Assembly: GCF_000003605.2 (NCBI RefSeq)
Contig: NW_003145285.1
Span: forward strand, 6,439-33,192
Direction of reading: 5' to 3'
DNA from: Saccoglossus kowalevskii
Taxonomy: Eukaryota > Hemichordata > Enteropneusta > Harrimaniidae
DNA length: 26,754 nucleotides
Shown: piece after piece, positions 24,801 to 26,572 of the stretch
How positions within the stretch are numbered: position 1 is the stretch's first letter
Layout of the letters: the number at the start of each line of letters is the position of its first letter
Position numbers and translations under genes: made by a program
Notes under the pieces: generated by a model
What the model was told of the DNA's origin: nothing
The model's database searches: none
The model's input: the letters and a program-made list of their open reading frames with translations, nothing else

Positions 24801-25380
24801 TTCTATCATATAAATTAAAATTAAATTCAAATATGACTTAAACGTTGCATTACCTGGATAAAATCCATCGGAAGTGAGTTCAATATAATGTTCTCTTTCT
24901 TTTGGTTTGACAAGAATAACTCCCAAATATTCTCTGTTGTCATCATAGTCCTGATCGCAGTAATAGTAGACACCAGTTTTGGAAAACACATGACTCAGTA
25001 CTCCTGAGCGACTAAAACAAAACACAAAGTATGCATAGTTTGTGTATATCATTGAAGAAAATCAATAATTGCAGGTAAAATTTGTGACTTTGGCTTTCAA
25101 ATCGAGATAGTAAACAACAATCTGGTATACACTGTAAAATTGTCCTAGGTAATATAGATTTTAATTTACCTTGGTGCTTCACACCTAAAACCACCTTTAA
25201 CAGGTTTAGGATATGGATCTATTTCATCTGAATACTGAGGCACATCAACTTGTATTATATTATGACCTTTCTTGCACTAAAAATGAGAAAATCAAAATGT
25301 TAATTTATCTCTTGCTAACACTTTTGGATTTTGATAGTGAATACTCACTGCTTTCCATTCCCACTCACTCTCTCTCTCAC
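708..25380 (-). CDS. Large multi-exon gene: cupredoxin-like repeats, CHB_HEX_C-like domain, acidic linkers and ten FN3 domains (partial at both ends)
   Basis: Joined coding exons, 5' to 3' on the minus strand: 25380-25349, 25276-25170, 25011-24854, 24107-24025, 23524-23470, 23172-23015, 22111-21995, 21714-21602, 21451-21400, 21014-20839, 19373-19289, 18025-17906, 17425-17185, 16796-16642, 15904-15798, 15667-15559, 15089-14964, 14800-14648, 14256-14092, 12804-12708, 12141-11995, 11595-10781, 9905-9792, 9069-8969, 8040-7763, 7295-7094, 6962-6839, 6390-6193, 5857-5566, 5341-5201, 5047-4946, 4831-4736, 3572-3396, 2589-1861, 1572-1379, 831-708. Every intron is GT-AG and every junction keeps frame, which is strong evidence for one gene of about 2081 residues. 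Repeated cupredoxin motifs (GDRVWWIWEDC...EHNIIQ) lead into a CHB_HEX_C-like module and FN3 domains. The start codon, any signal peptide and the stop codon lie outside the window, so cellular location is unknown. Function is not recognised; beta-sandwich repeats suggest an adhesive or scaffold role (inference). Confidence 0.85.
832..1378 (-). other. Intron 35-36
   Basis: AT-rich intron. The only feature noted is a CTCF-like word (rc AAGAGGGCGC) near 1158. Short open frames on the plus strand show no protein-like composition. Confidence 0.7.
1379..1572 (-). CDS. Exon 35 (FN3-10, second half)
   Basis: Residues 1976-2040: DMSGCSSCIKRNLVGYRLDV, NGRTHTRLGPAAQNCTLTNC, RCDKKYTIVLVALTTTENER, then NRRKK. 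V-G-Y-R-L-D-V is the C strand and K-Y-T-I-V-L-V-A the F strand. Unusually Cys-rich. Acceptor ctttatag, donor GTGAGT. Confidence 0.88.
1621..1826. repeat. Imperfect direct duplication, about 131-bp spacing
   Basis: The words starting cttttaatattggaatatct at 1621 and 1752 continue nearly alike (tacttgttatag..gatta), and both end with cctgcaaataaaaatg. This is a diverged two-copy tandem duplication within the exon 34-35 intron. Confidence 0.75.
1861..2589 (-). CDS. Exon 34 (FN3-8 second half, FN3-9, start of FN3-10)
   Basis: The second-longest exon (729 bp, residues 1733-1975). GLRVYVFPSENKKVG and LAESTEYIIHVLAITQ close FN3-8. A basic linker (SRSKRKKKSHSLSKDWEK) follows. APADLTCVTSAMDTIVVKWT through LMPGRNYKILVEAH is an intact FN3-9 with no intron. 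PVNPPELFLTGYSSNHITLY and WEKP open FN3-10. Acceptor taatacag, donor GTAAGT. Confidence 0.93.
2912..3077. repeat. 39-bp minisatellite, 4.2 copies
   Basis: The unit begins atttccaatggaagtgcatg and ends with tatataacacacac. Starts are at 2912, 2951, 2990, 3029 and a partial one at 3068. Copies are almost identical, implying recent expansion. The period is 13 codons, which creates repetitive open frames on both strands that are not genes. It lies in the 2590-3395 intron, which is otherwise AT-rich and plain. Confidence 0.95.
3396..3572 (-). CDS. Exon 33 (linker and start of FN3-8)
   Basis: Residues 1674-1732: EESEERDNSTFILTAQSEQL, then CPPEPPTNIGVITSRCNSLQ, IAWHSPVEHGIEVI. P-P-x-x-P-P-T-N and L-Q-I-A-W-H-S-P mark a new FN3. 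Acceptor atctacag, donor GTGAGA. Confidence 0.9.
3573..4412 (-). other. Intron 32-33, unique part
   Basis: AT-rich, with a short A-run near 4288 and no recognisable gene, RNA or transposon before the 18-bp array. Confidence 0.6.
4413..4663. repeat. 18-bp minisatellite, about 14 copies
   Basis: The unit is tgatatatcactacagat with single-base variants (ataccac, gaaatatc, ctacaaat). It lies in the 3573-4735 intron, about 70 bp from exon 32. The period is a multiple of three, so the minus strand shows a false repetitive open frame (YQSVVI). Confidence 0.96.
4736..4831 (-). CDS. Exon 32 (FN3-7, last strands)
   Basis: Residues 1642-1673: DHITISGLKPATKYTVIVEA, RRAQLYSSYIE. L-K-P-x-T-x-Y-T-V-x-V-x-A is a textbook FN3 E-F signature. 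Acceptor tttttcacag, donor GTAATT. Confidence 0.92.
4946..5047 (-). CDS. Exon 31 (FN3-7, middle)
   Basis: Residues 1608-1641: DEKKKKHYVSPENYQVTWWP, GDNPDTDIRSQSTT. Y-Q-V-T-W-W is the FN3 C strand. Acceptor gttttacag, donor GTAAGA. Confidence 0.86.
5201..5341 (-). CDS. Exon 30 (FN3-7, first part)
   Basis: Residues 1561-1607: LPLMEKFSACKPGPKLMVSY, VQPPSKVWSENLTGHSAIVA, ending WTT. G-H-S-A-I-V-A-W-T carries the B-strand Trp. Acceptor tgttttcag, donor GTCAGT (non-consensus at +3 but in frame). Confidence 0.85.
5566..5857 (-). CDS. Exon 29 (FN3-6 second half and linker)
   Basis: Residues 1464-1560: GFQMVKDGKLYGSIIAPDVL, TLGDVATLQIVALTNHPVGK, then a less structured tail with SGSDSGIDNTS and PPSFPHQPAVIHLKPQKGE. 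The last part is probably an interdomain linker. Acceptor caatatag, donor GTAAAC. Confidence 0.88.
5858..6192 (-). other. Intron 28-29
   Basis: A 335-bp intron with consensus GTAAGT and tatag ends. Nothing else is seen in it. Confidence 0.7.
6193..6390 (-). CDS. Exon 28 (end of FN3-5, start of FN3-6)
   Basis: Sixty-six codons, residues 1398-1463: TYTGQKEADLYSGIVYCGVL, then PPKSPRLRLEGLHNHGIDVT and WEIPQQYGDAALS. A proline-rich opening and V-T-W-E-I-P mark FN3-6. Acceptor actcacacag, donor GTAAGT. Confidence 0.9.
6617..6844. repeat. 22-bp minisatellite made of 5' splice-site copies
   Basis: Eleven units of acaacttactctgacaaagt plus ac start at 6617, 6639, 6661, 6683, 6705, 6727, 6749, 6771, 6786 (a 15-bp short unit precedes this restart), 6808 and 6830. 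On the coding (minus) strand each unit reads CAGAGTAAGT, an ideal splice donor. The unit at 6830 is the real donor of exon 27. The three units furthest from the exon carry GGAAGT instead of GTAAGT. Confidence 0.95.
6839..6962 (-). CDS. Exon 27 (FN3-5, middle) with a donor inside a minisatellite
   Basis: Residues 1356-1397: IYVDNKEVGELDVKKSDCRG, YITDLQPGVSYDVTVR. L-x-P-G-x-x-Y-x-V-x-V is the FN3 E-F signature. The donor (AGA then GTAAGT, 6833-6838) belongs to the first unit of the 22-bp array downstream. I chose the first donor because later ones add a stop or shift the frame. Confidence 0.88.
7094..7295 (-). CDS. Exon 26 (end of FN3-4, start of FN3-5)
   Basis: Residues 1289-1355: ASHHVYVESVTDLPVGNSEA closes FN3-4, and DPPSISCLPSVKNCAALIVW opens FN3-5, followed by PKPKGPDSQLVAAYR. 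Acceptor aaaatag, donor GTATGT. Confidence 0.9.
7296..7762 (-). other. Intron 25-26
   Basis: A 467-bp AT-rich intron with a short aaat/aata run at about 7301-7332. No other feature is recognised. Confidence 0.65.
7763..8040 (-). CDS. Exon 25 (end of FN3-3, start of FN3-4)
   Basis: Residues 1196-1288: VYVSCVFTRKKRTDEKVEVK closes FN3-3; RPSPPILSISNIGLHQVCLS and WESGLTHPDVILKGYQVYLN open FN3-4 with the proline-rich start, B-strand Trp and G-Y-x-V C strand. Acceptor catcag, donor GTAAGA. Confidence 0.9.
8041..8968 (-). other. Intron 24-25
   Basis: A 928-bp intron. It contains a short ATC microsatellite (about 8706-8724). The words aaactgatcag (about 8149) and ctgatcagttt (about 8653) are an inverted pair about 500 bp apart, which could be decayed transposon ends but is too short to call. 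Confidence 0.5.
8969..9069 (-). CDS. Exon 24 (FN3-3, middle)
   Basis: Residues 1163-1195: TGILEGKVCYQHCWTVKEST, KLKISELAESTQYK. L-x-x-x-T-x-Y is the FN3 E-F turn. The acceptor is gttttgag at 9070-9071; an AG eight bases further upstream would give an immediate in-frame stop and was not used. Donor GTAAGT. Confidence 0.78.
9249..9552. mobile_element. TTAA-flanked non-autonomous DNA transposon, copy 1
   Basis: The element is bounded by TTAA at 9249-9252 and 9549-9552. The left end reads AGCGCGGTAGTCGTCGGGCT and the right end, reverse-complemented, AGCGCAGTAGTCGTCGCGCT: a terminal inverted repeat of about 23 bp with few mismatches. The interior is GC/CpG-richer than the surrounding intron and contains no transposase. 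TTAA target use is typical of piggyBac-like elements; family assignment is inference. It sits in the intron between exons 23 and 24. Confidence 0.8.
9792..9905 (-). CDS. Exon 23 (FN3-3, first part)
   Basis: Thirty-eight codons, residues 1125-1162: ELPVPKICCKSEAKKPEIQV, EWNCEKSQSKRYILQHYL. IQVEWNC holds the B-strand Trp. Acceptor catgtag, donor GTATGT. Confidence 0.83.
9906..10780 (-). other. Intron 22-23
   Basis: An 875-bp intron with no gene. A word matching 13 of 14 positions of the vertebrate CTCF core (CAACTAGAGGGCAG) lies near 10454. A short near-repeat, aactatatgacatat and aactatataacatat, flanks 10640. Confidence 0.5.
10781..11595 (-). CDS. Exon 22 (large acidic, Ser/Asp/Glu-rich exon ending in a Lys block)
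   Basis: An open exon of 815 bp (residues 853-1124), by far the longest. It is dominated by Asp, Glu and Ser (SSSDSSSSESGSSSESDEDE; EEREEEREEEVGEG), has a tandem 8-residue repeat (DSNHDNDK), then a short lysine-rich block (EQKKKKKKRKKKDENE). Probably disordered, with many acidic Ser contexts typical of CK2 sites (inference). Acceptor ctactatag, donor GTGAAT after KEIQ; a weak donor, but it restores frame. The acid-basic switch could mediate intramolecular contacts or a nuclear-localisation-like patch; neither is shown. Confidence 0.85.
10963..11035 (-). repeat. 24-bp coding tandem repeat within exon 22
   Basis: About three copies of a 24-bp unit encoding DSNHDNDK with slight variation (DSDHDKDSNHDNDKDSNHDN). 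In frame inside the acidic exon, so copy-number change would alter protein length without a frameshift. Confidence 0.8.
11686..11902. mobile_element. TA-flanked hairpin MITE, copy 1
   Basis: Ends are TACTGTAAAACATG (11686) and CATGTTTTACAGTA (ending 11902), a perfect 14-bp inverted repeat including the TA, 217 bp overall. The interior is rich in ttagctaa and has no open frame. The TA target and CTGTAAAA end suit a Tc1/mariner-type MITE (inference). It lies in the intron between exons 21 and 22, close to exon 22. Confidence 0.8.
11995..12141 (-). CDS. Exon 21 (end of FN3-2 and linker)
   Basis: Residues 804-852, including NGLVSNELPVLLPQTTQHII and LEEDLQCYITVTRGTGHPP. The first part fits the last FN3 strand; the rest (LQCYITVTRGTG) resembles an orphan FN3 F-G strand and may be a decayed domain. 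Acceptor ttaacag, donor GTAAGT. Confidence 0.83.
12142..12707 (-). other. Intron 20-21
   Basis: A 566-bp intron. Short open frames occur on both strands but have no domain-like features or matching splice context. No repeat is recognised. Confidence 0.6.
12708..12804 (-). CDS. Exon 20 (FN3-2, second half)
   Basis: Residues 772-803: VVPDEGSNKCKVVIQGCEIN, TLYKVCVIAEQEG. L-Y-K-V-C-V-I-A is the FN3 F strand. The exon joins exon 19 in frame across a 1.29-kb repeat-rich intron. Acceptor atctttag, donor GTAATC. Confidence 0.87.
12881..12967. repeat. 41-bp minisatellite, left segment (about 2 copies)
   Basis: Copies of aatgggtggattcttttgtt followed by tttatgRcaggtgYgcaaact. Same unit as the main array at 13164, from which it is separated by a retrotransposon fragment. 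Confidence 0.9.
12970..13160 (-). pseudogene. L1-type non-LTR retrotransposon ORF2 fragment
   Basis: The minus strand encodes SEELKTSMENIRRELQVEND, then GAAVRARADWYELGEKTQ and ALKNKMPKKLSN. G-A-x-x-R-A-R-x-x-W-Y-E-x-G-E-K followed by a Leu-Lys-Asn-Lys segment is the conserved linker between endonuclease and reverse transcriptase in L1/Tx1-like ORF2 proteins. Only about 60 residues remain, with no catalytic domain, so it is a dead fragment. It has no in-frame splice relation to exons 19 or 20. Confidence 0.72.
13164..14057. repeat. 41-bp minisatellite, main array (about 22 copies)
   Basis: The unit begins aactgatgggtggattctat and continues tgtttttatggcaggtgtgca. Copies vary by substitutions and 1-2 bp indels. 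With the left segment and the retrotransposon fragment it fills most of the 12805-14091 intron. On the plus strand each unit resembles a 3' splice site (pyrimidine run, then cag/gt), but the gene is on the other strand. Confidence 0.95.
14092..14256 (-). CDS. Exon 19 (FN3-2, first half)
   Basis: Fifty-five codons, residues 717-771: RVHIPERTKNKGPLISCEIQ, DVMAIVWMAIHDKENPVTSY, RLYVNDQKCGDE. IVWMA gives the B-strand Trp and VTSYRLYVN the C strand. The downstream intron is almost filled by the 41-bp minisatellite. Acceptor tttcttag, donor GTATTA. Confidence 0.87.
14257..14647 (-). other. Intron 18-19
   Basis: A 391-bp AT-rich intron. Overlapping plus-strand open frames here have low-complexity composition and are not supported as genes. 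Confidence 0.65.
14648..14800 (-). CDS. Exon 18 (FN3-1, second half)
   Basis: Fifty-one codons, residues 666-716: VYVNNVCYCEALPSDCHSVR, ILGFAGGCDYIIKIVALPKD. CDYIIKIVAL is the FN3 F strand (Y-x-x-x-V-x-A). Several cysteines are present. Acceptor ttctgcag, donor GTATGT. Confidence 0.85.
14964..15089 (-). CDS. Exon 17 (FN3-1, first half)
   Basis: Forty-two codons, residues 624-665: TMKWHWWNCVPEVQGWIVSP, then GCVEVYWEMPEDIYKPQIKT. EVYWEMP is the FN3 B-strand tryptophan. Acceptor atatcag, donor GTAATC; phase 0 at both ends. Confidence 0.85.
15090..15558 (-). other. Intron 16-17
   Basis: A 469-bp AT-rich intron with a small direct repeat (cattgtataa, about 15539-15551). Nothing else is recognised. 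Confidence 0.65.
15559..15667 (-). CDS. Exon 16 (acidic linker)
   Basis: Residues 587-623. It begins KRFWILEGEKRENGDEEMVL and then has an Asp/Glu run (STEEDDEEDDDFQDTAT). It is likely a disordered hinge between the CHB_HEX_C-like domain and the first FN3. Acceptor aatgtag, donor GTAAGT. Confidence 0.8.
15798..15904 (-). CDS. Exon 15 (CHB_HEX_C-like domain, second half)
   Basis: Residues 552-586: IYKPNKGIILRESGLQVIRA, then MAVSDDALNSKIFTS. It matches the usual continuation of this fold (Y...I.L..SG...I.A.A...G...S.I.T). Acceptor ccatgtag, donor GTAAGT; phase 2. Confidence 0.88.
15905..16641 (-). other. Intron 14-15
   Basis: A 737-bp AT-rich intron with no repeat, RNA or gene that I can recognise. 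Confidence 0.6.
16642..16796 (-). CDS. Exon 14 (CHB_HEX_C / FN3-associated-like domain, first half)
   Basis: Residues 500-551, containing SSDVNGGTVERWHTVYLQCS and TDGSTIFYTLDGSNPEYHG. G-x-x-I-x-Y-T-x-D-G-S-x-P is the hallmark of the chitobiase/beta-hexosaminidase C-terminal-like (CHB_HEX_C, Fn3_assoc) beta-sandwich. No catalytic residues are implied. Acceptor tttgacag, donor GTAAGT. Confidence 0.88.
16797..17184 (-). other. Intron 13-14
   Basis: A 388-bp very AT-rich intron. No feature is recognised. Confidence 0.65.
17185..17425 (-). CDS. Exon 13 (cupredoxin E, second half)
   Basis: Residues 420-499: GHSVLWSWKDCEEDEVHNIV, AFDSGPAI, FIYTFDEPGSYFVASQ, and TPGYVGTVNVLDKG. This is a canonical plastocyanin-like half domain with the His ligand in VHNIV, but Ala-Ser-Gln replaces the Cys region. 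Acceptor aatttcag, donor GTGAGC; ends in phase 1. Confidence 0.92.
17686..17870. mobile_element. Degenerate hairpin element related to the CTGTAAA MITEs
   Basis: It begins TACTGTAAACGG, as in the MITEs at 11686 and 19451. The arms attcactgggttttaattt (about 17705) and aaattaaaacccagtgaat (about 17752) form a near-perfect hairpin; a third related arm, tttaaaacccactgaat, lies at about 17820. No matching TTTACAGTA end is found, so the right end is uncertain. It lies in the exon 12-13 intron. Confidence 0.6.
17906..18025 (-). CDS. Exon 12 (cupredoxin E, first half)
   Basis: Forty codons, residues 380-419: YEHSSKCVLSTVIINNASDS, then VVVHVSSNKGFKPNTVNILR. The NKGFKPNTVNI segment is a typical first cupredoxin strand pair. 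Acceptor ttttttttag, with a TTAA-flanked transposon starting about 22 bp upstream of it; donor GTAAGT. Confidence 0.88.
18048..18211. mobile_element. TTAA-flanked non-autonomous DNA transposon, copy 2
   Basis: TTAA at 18048-18051 and 18208-18211 bound a 164-bp element whose ends read AGCGGGGAGTCGTCAC and, reverse-complemented, AGCGAGAGGGTCGTCACC. These resemble the ends of the 9249-9552 element (AGCG...GTCGTC). The interior is CpG-containing and includes CATGCGCATGCGTC, an NRF1-like word. It lies just upstream of the exon 12 acceptor. Confidence 0.75.
18212..19288 (-). other. Intron 11-12, unique part
   Basis: An AT-rich stretch. Around 18905-19010 is a diverged direct repeat containing the words gccttcctg, attaaacac and acatgtctg. 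No gene or RNA is recognised. Confidence 0.5.
19289..19373 (-). CDS. Exon 11 (end of cupredoxin D)
   Basis: Residues 351-379, containing RCFALKFSTPNIYHYYSKAF. IYHYYSK is the terminal-strand equivalent, with no Cys, His or Met copper ligand. The frame agrees with exon 10 across the repeat-filled intron. Acceptor ctcacag, donor GTAAGT; ends in phase 0. Confidence 0.82.
19451..19661. mobile_element. TA-flanked hairpin MITE, copy 2
   Basis: Ends TACTGTAAAATACTTTATTT (from 19451) and AAATAAAGTATTTTACAGTA (to 19661) are exact inverted complements, and similarity continues inward (gctggaattaatttt against aaaattaattccaagc). The 211-bp element could fold almost end to end. It shares its first ten bases with the 11686-11902 element, so the two are probably one superfamily. 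Confidence 0.88.
19748..20766. repeat. 33-bp minisatellite, about 31 copies
   Basis: The unit is tactttctgacccctgaaac then tcacacatcYtgg, varying at a few positions. The first eight or so units (to about 20005) carry atctttg, the rest atcctgg, showing two homogenised blocks. Occasional 1-2 bp deletions break the frame. Because 33 is a multiple of three, the minus strand shows long false open frames (MCEFQGSESTR). It lies inside the intron between exons 10 and 11. Confidence 0.97.
20839..21014 (-). CDS. Exon 10 (cupredoxin D, divergent)
   Basis: Residues 293-350: VSQVRVSKNTIQPDPVLAL, then VVVWMWPGLRKHGITQ. It is divergent from the other repeats, but the W-x-W and the His in RKHGITQ align. Acceptor cacctag, donor GTATGC. 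The 33-bp minisatellite starts about 70 bases downstream in the intron. Confidence 0.85.
21015..21399 (-). other. Intron 9-10
   Basis: A 385-bp intron with GTAAGA and cacctag ends. No repeat or gene is recognised. Confidence 0.65.
21400..21451 (-). CDS. Exon 9 (last strand of cupredoxin C)
   Basis: A 52-bp exon encoding SIGQPKAFGAIVISSQPL (residues 275-292). FGAIVI is the final beta-strand, like MVGKVTV in plastocyanins. It ends in phase 0, so exons 7-9 form a symmetric 0-0 module. Acceptor tttcacag, donor GTAAGA. Confidence 0.85.
21602..21714 (-). CDS. Exon 8 (cupredoxin C, second half)
   Basis: Residues 238-274: VSHQGRPIKDGFCSGAPLDS, then FVYQFSETGVYYFI. The usual copper-ligand Cys after Y-Y-F is replaced by Ile/Ser, so a complete type-1 copper site is not expected. 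The Cys in GFCSGAP matches exon 2. Acceptor ctccag, donor GTGATT. Confidence 0.9.
21763..21815. repeat. GGGAAT-type hexanucleotide microsatellite
   Basis: About nine copies of gggaat, with one gaattg variant, directly joined to the AATAG array. The two probably share an origin through loss of a G and further slippage. Confidence 0.93.
21816..21985. repeat. AATAG pentanucleotide microsatellite, 34 copies
   Basis: An uninterrupted run of 34 perfect aatag units ending nine bases short of exon 7. On the coding strand the intron begins gtatagaatctattctattc, so the TATTC run starts almost at the splice donor. Array length is likely to vary between individuals. Confidence 0.97.
21995..22111 (-). 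CDS. Exon 7 (cupredoxin C, first half)
   Basis: A 39-codon exon, residues 199-237. It has the clearest cupredoxin motif in the window: SGFDPRVSTLYPG, GDRVWWIWEDC, then EEHNIIQ. The copper-type His is present. Its donor GTATAG lies only a few bases from a long AATAG microsatellite. Acceptor ttacag. Confidence 0.92.
22112..23014 (-). other. Intron 6-7
   Basis: A 903-bp AT-rich intron. It contains the near-palindromic pair tagtagtttac/gtagctac around 22655-22845, too weak to call an element. No gene is seen. Confidence 0.55.
23015..23172 (-). CDS. Exon 6 (cupredoxin B C-terminal half)
   Basis: Residues 146-198, with LCSYVNNDDATLISC, then LNTVGVYHYRVSDSP and GCSSIIVNPKPK. The copper-ligand Cys is replaced by Arg (YHYRVS). 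The acceptor at 23173-23174 was chosen because it restores frame with exon 5; the alternative AG 10 bases into the exon does not. Donor GTAAGT, phase 0. Confidence 0.85.
23470..23524 (-). CDS. Exon 5 (cupredoxin B, cysteine-rich insert)
   Basis: A 55-bp exon encoding VDRCLAGNDKVNSDRDCN (residues 128-145). With exon 6 it adds extra cysteines not seen in the other repeats. Acceptor ttttttcccag, donor GTAAGA; ends in phase 1, matching exon 6. Confidence 0.75.
23561..23960. repeat. 195-bp tandem duplication (2 copies plus 10 bp)
   Basis: The word atgtatgaaa starts copies at 23561 and 23755 and recurs at 23951. The copies differ at only a few positions (acaatccagg/acgatccagg, gagatgctt/gagaatgttt), so the duplication is recent. 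It lies in the exon 4-5 intron and carries no exon. Confidence 0.95.
24025..24107 (-). CDS. Exon 4 (cupredoxin B core)
   Basis: Residues 100-127, containing GDRVWWIWDPQSVQDHFSIM. The W-W-x-W strand and the His in QDHFS align with the first copper ligand region of the other repeats. Acceptor tcttttag, donor GTACGA; ends in phase 0. Confidence 0.87.
24108..24853 (-). other. Intron 3-4
   Basis: A 746-bp AT-rich intron. Short open frames on both strands have no supporting features. Confidence 0.6.
24854..25011 (-). CDS. Exon 3 (end of cupredoxin A, start of B)
   Basis: Residues 47-99. It contains the terminal cupredoxin strands (FSKTGVYYYCDQ and YLGVILVKP) and then TSDGFYP, the opening strand of the next repeat. 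This is the only repeat that keeps a cysteine at the Y-x-Y-C ligand position; the following His and Met ligands are not seen. Donor GTAATG. Confidence 0.88.
25170..25276 (-). CDS. Exon 2 (cupredoxin A, His-ligand strand)
   Basis: Residues 12-46, beginning CKKGHNIIQVDVPQYSDEID and ending GGFRCEAP. The HNIIQ motif holds the first type-1 copper ligand position of plastocyanin-like folds. Two cysteines (CKKG and FRCEAP) match positions in repeat C and could form a disulfide. It is 72 bp from exon 1; acceptor tttag, donor GTAAAT. Confidence 0.85.
25349..25380 (-). CDS. Exon 1 of traced gene (cupredoxin A, W-x-W strand)
   Basis: A 32-bp micro-exon encoding GERESEWEWKA (residues 1-11). It starts with two bases of a split codon, so an upstream exon ending in phase 1 must exist. 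The AG is at 25381-25382 and a GTGAGT donor follows. The peptide aligns with GDRVWWIWED of the later repeat C, and that alignment is why it is accepted despite its size. Confidence 0.7.
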
Positions 25381-26572
25381 CTTGGAAGAATCAAAACAAA
25401 AACAAATATTGATACACATAAAAAATTTTAGGAATAAATATTCATTATTATAGTATAGTAAATCAATGCCATCAGATTCACATGTTTACAGGTTAACATA
25501 TCCATTACAAATATTTCACAAACTTGACATAACCTACATTTTTTTGTACATATTAACTCTAGAGTTTGTTTCTAATTAAGCAATTGTTCTTCAATGCAGC
25601 ATAATATCTCACATTATCTGCAATTCAGGTAAATACTACTTTTTCATACAGAATATTACTTGATGGACATATAATTTAATATATATATATTTAAGCCAAG
25701 TTTCATTTACATAAATGTAAATAGCAAAGCAACTGTTTTAGAGGATTTGATATCTCTTGCATATTTATTAAATCCACTGTTTTGTTGAGAGAAAAATACA
25801 TACTATGTGAATAACCTGGCATAATCATGGATTTAAATTTATTAATCTTTAGTTATTAGTGCTACATCATTCTGTATTTCCAGTTTGTCTATTTGACTTT
25901 TTGAGAATCTTCACACATGGACAATTTATATTTCATAATTTATATTCACAAAATCACAGCTGTAATATTCATAGTCACATATATCTTGTTTGGTGCTATG
26001 TAGTGACCTAAAACTGATGAAAAACAACTTGATCAGAACTCAACAGAAGCTGTTGGCAACAGACTTGAAAGAAAATCAACTCTTTATTGTTCAGAGTCCA
26101 TTATAAACTTCATGGCTCTTTAAGCCATATAGGTACATTTTGTATAAAGTACATGTTACACTTGAAGATGCTGAATCAAGTACCCATAGTTTTTTAAAAA
26201 ATCAAGGAAAGCACATGATCTCTCTATTATACTCTAATGATATCTGCAACATTGAACAATTTACAAAGATGCACTTTGAAGTAGGATATAATGAATAAGT
26301 TGTTTTAAAATTTCATGCATGAATCATAATTGTGGTGTGAAACCTAAATTTATGTAAAACACATACAACGACTAAGTCATTTGGGCTGATATGCTAGAGA
26401 TGGTGTTCTGAAGTAACTGGTTTCACAGCACACACTGTGACACCTCTTCTAATAAGCATCAACAATAACTTGATGTGCGTTGAGAGTGAAATGGTATGAT
26501 TATAAAAAAAATACTCTCATGAAAAAAATAACAGCATAGCCTTTTTGTGGGAATCATAATTTGCTTTTGTGC
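25381..26572 (-). other. Upstream intron (5' side of exon 1)
   Basis: Must be intron at least at its low end, because exon 1 starts with a split codon. I found no convincing exon supplying the missing first strands of cupredoxin A, and no promoter. The stretch is AT-rich and otherwise plain. Confidence 0.55.

Noticed and set aside
25818-25848. Candidate upstream exon encoding INKFKSMIMP before exon 1
   Set aside because: It aligns loosely with FDPRVSTLYP and has the needed phase, but its donor (GTTATT) and acceptor (ctaaag) are poor.
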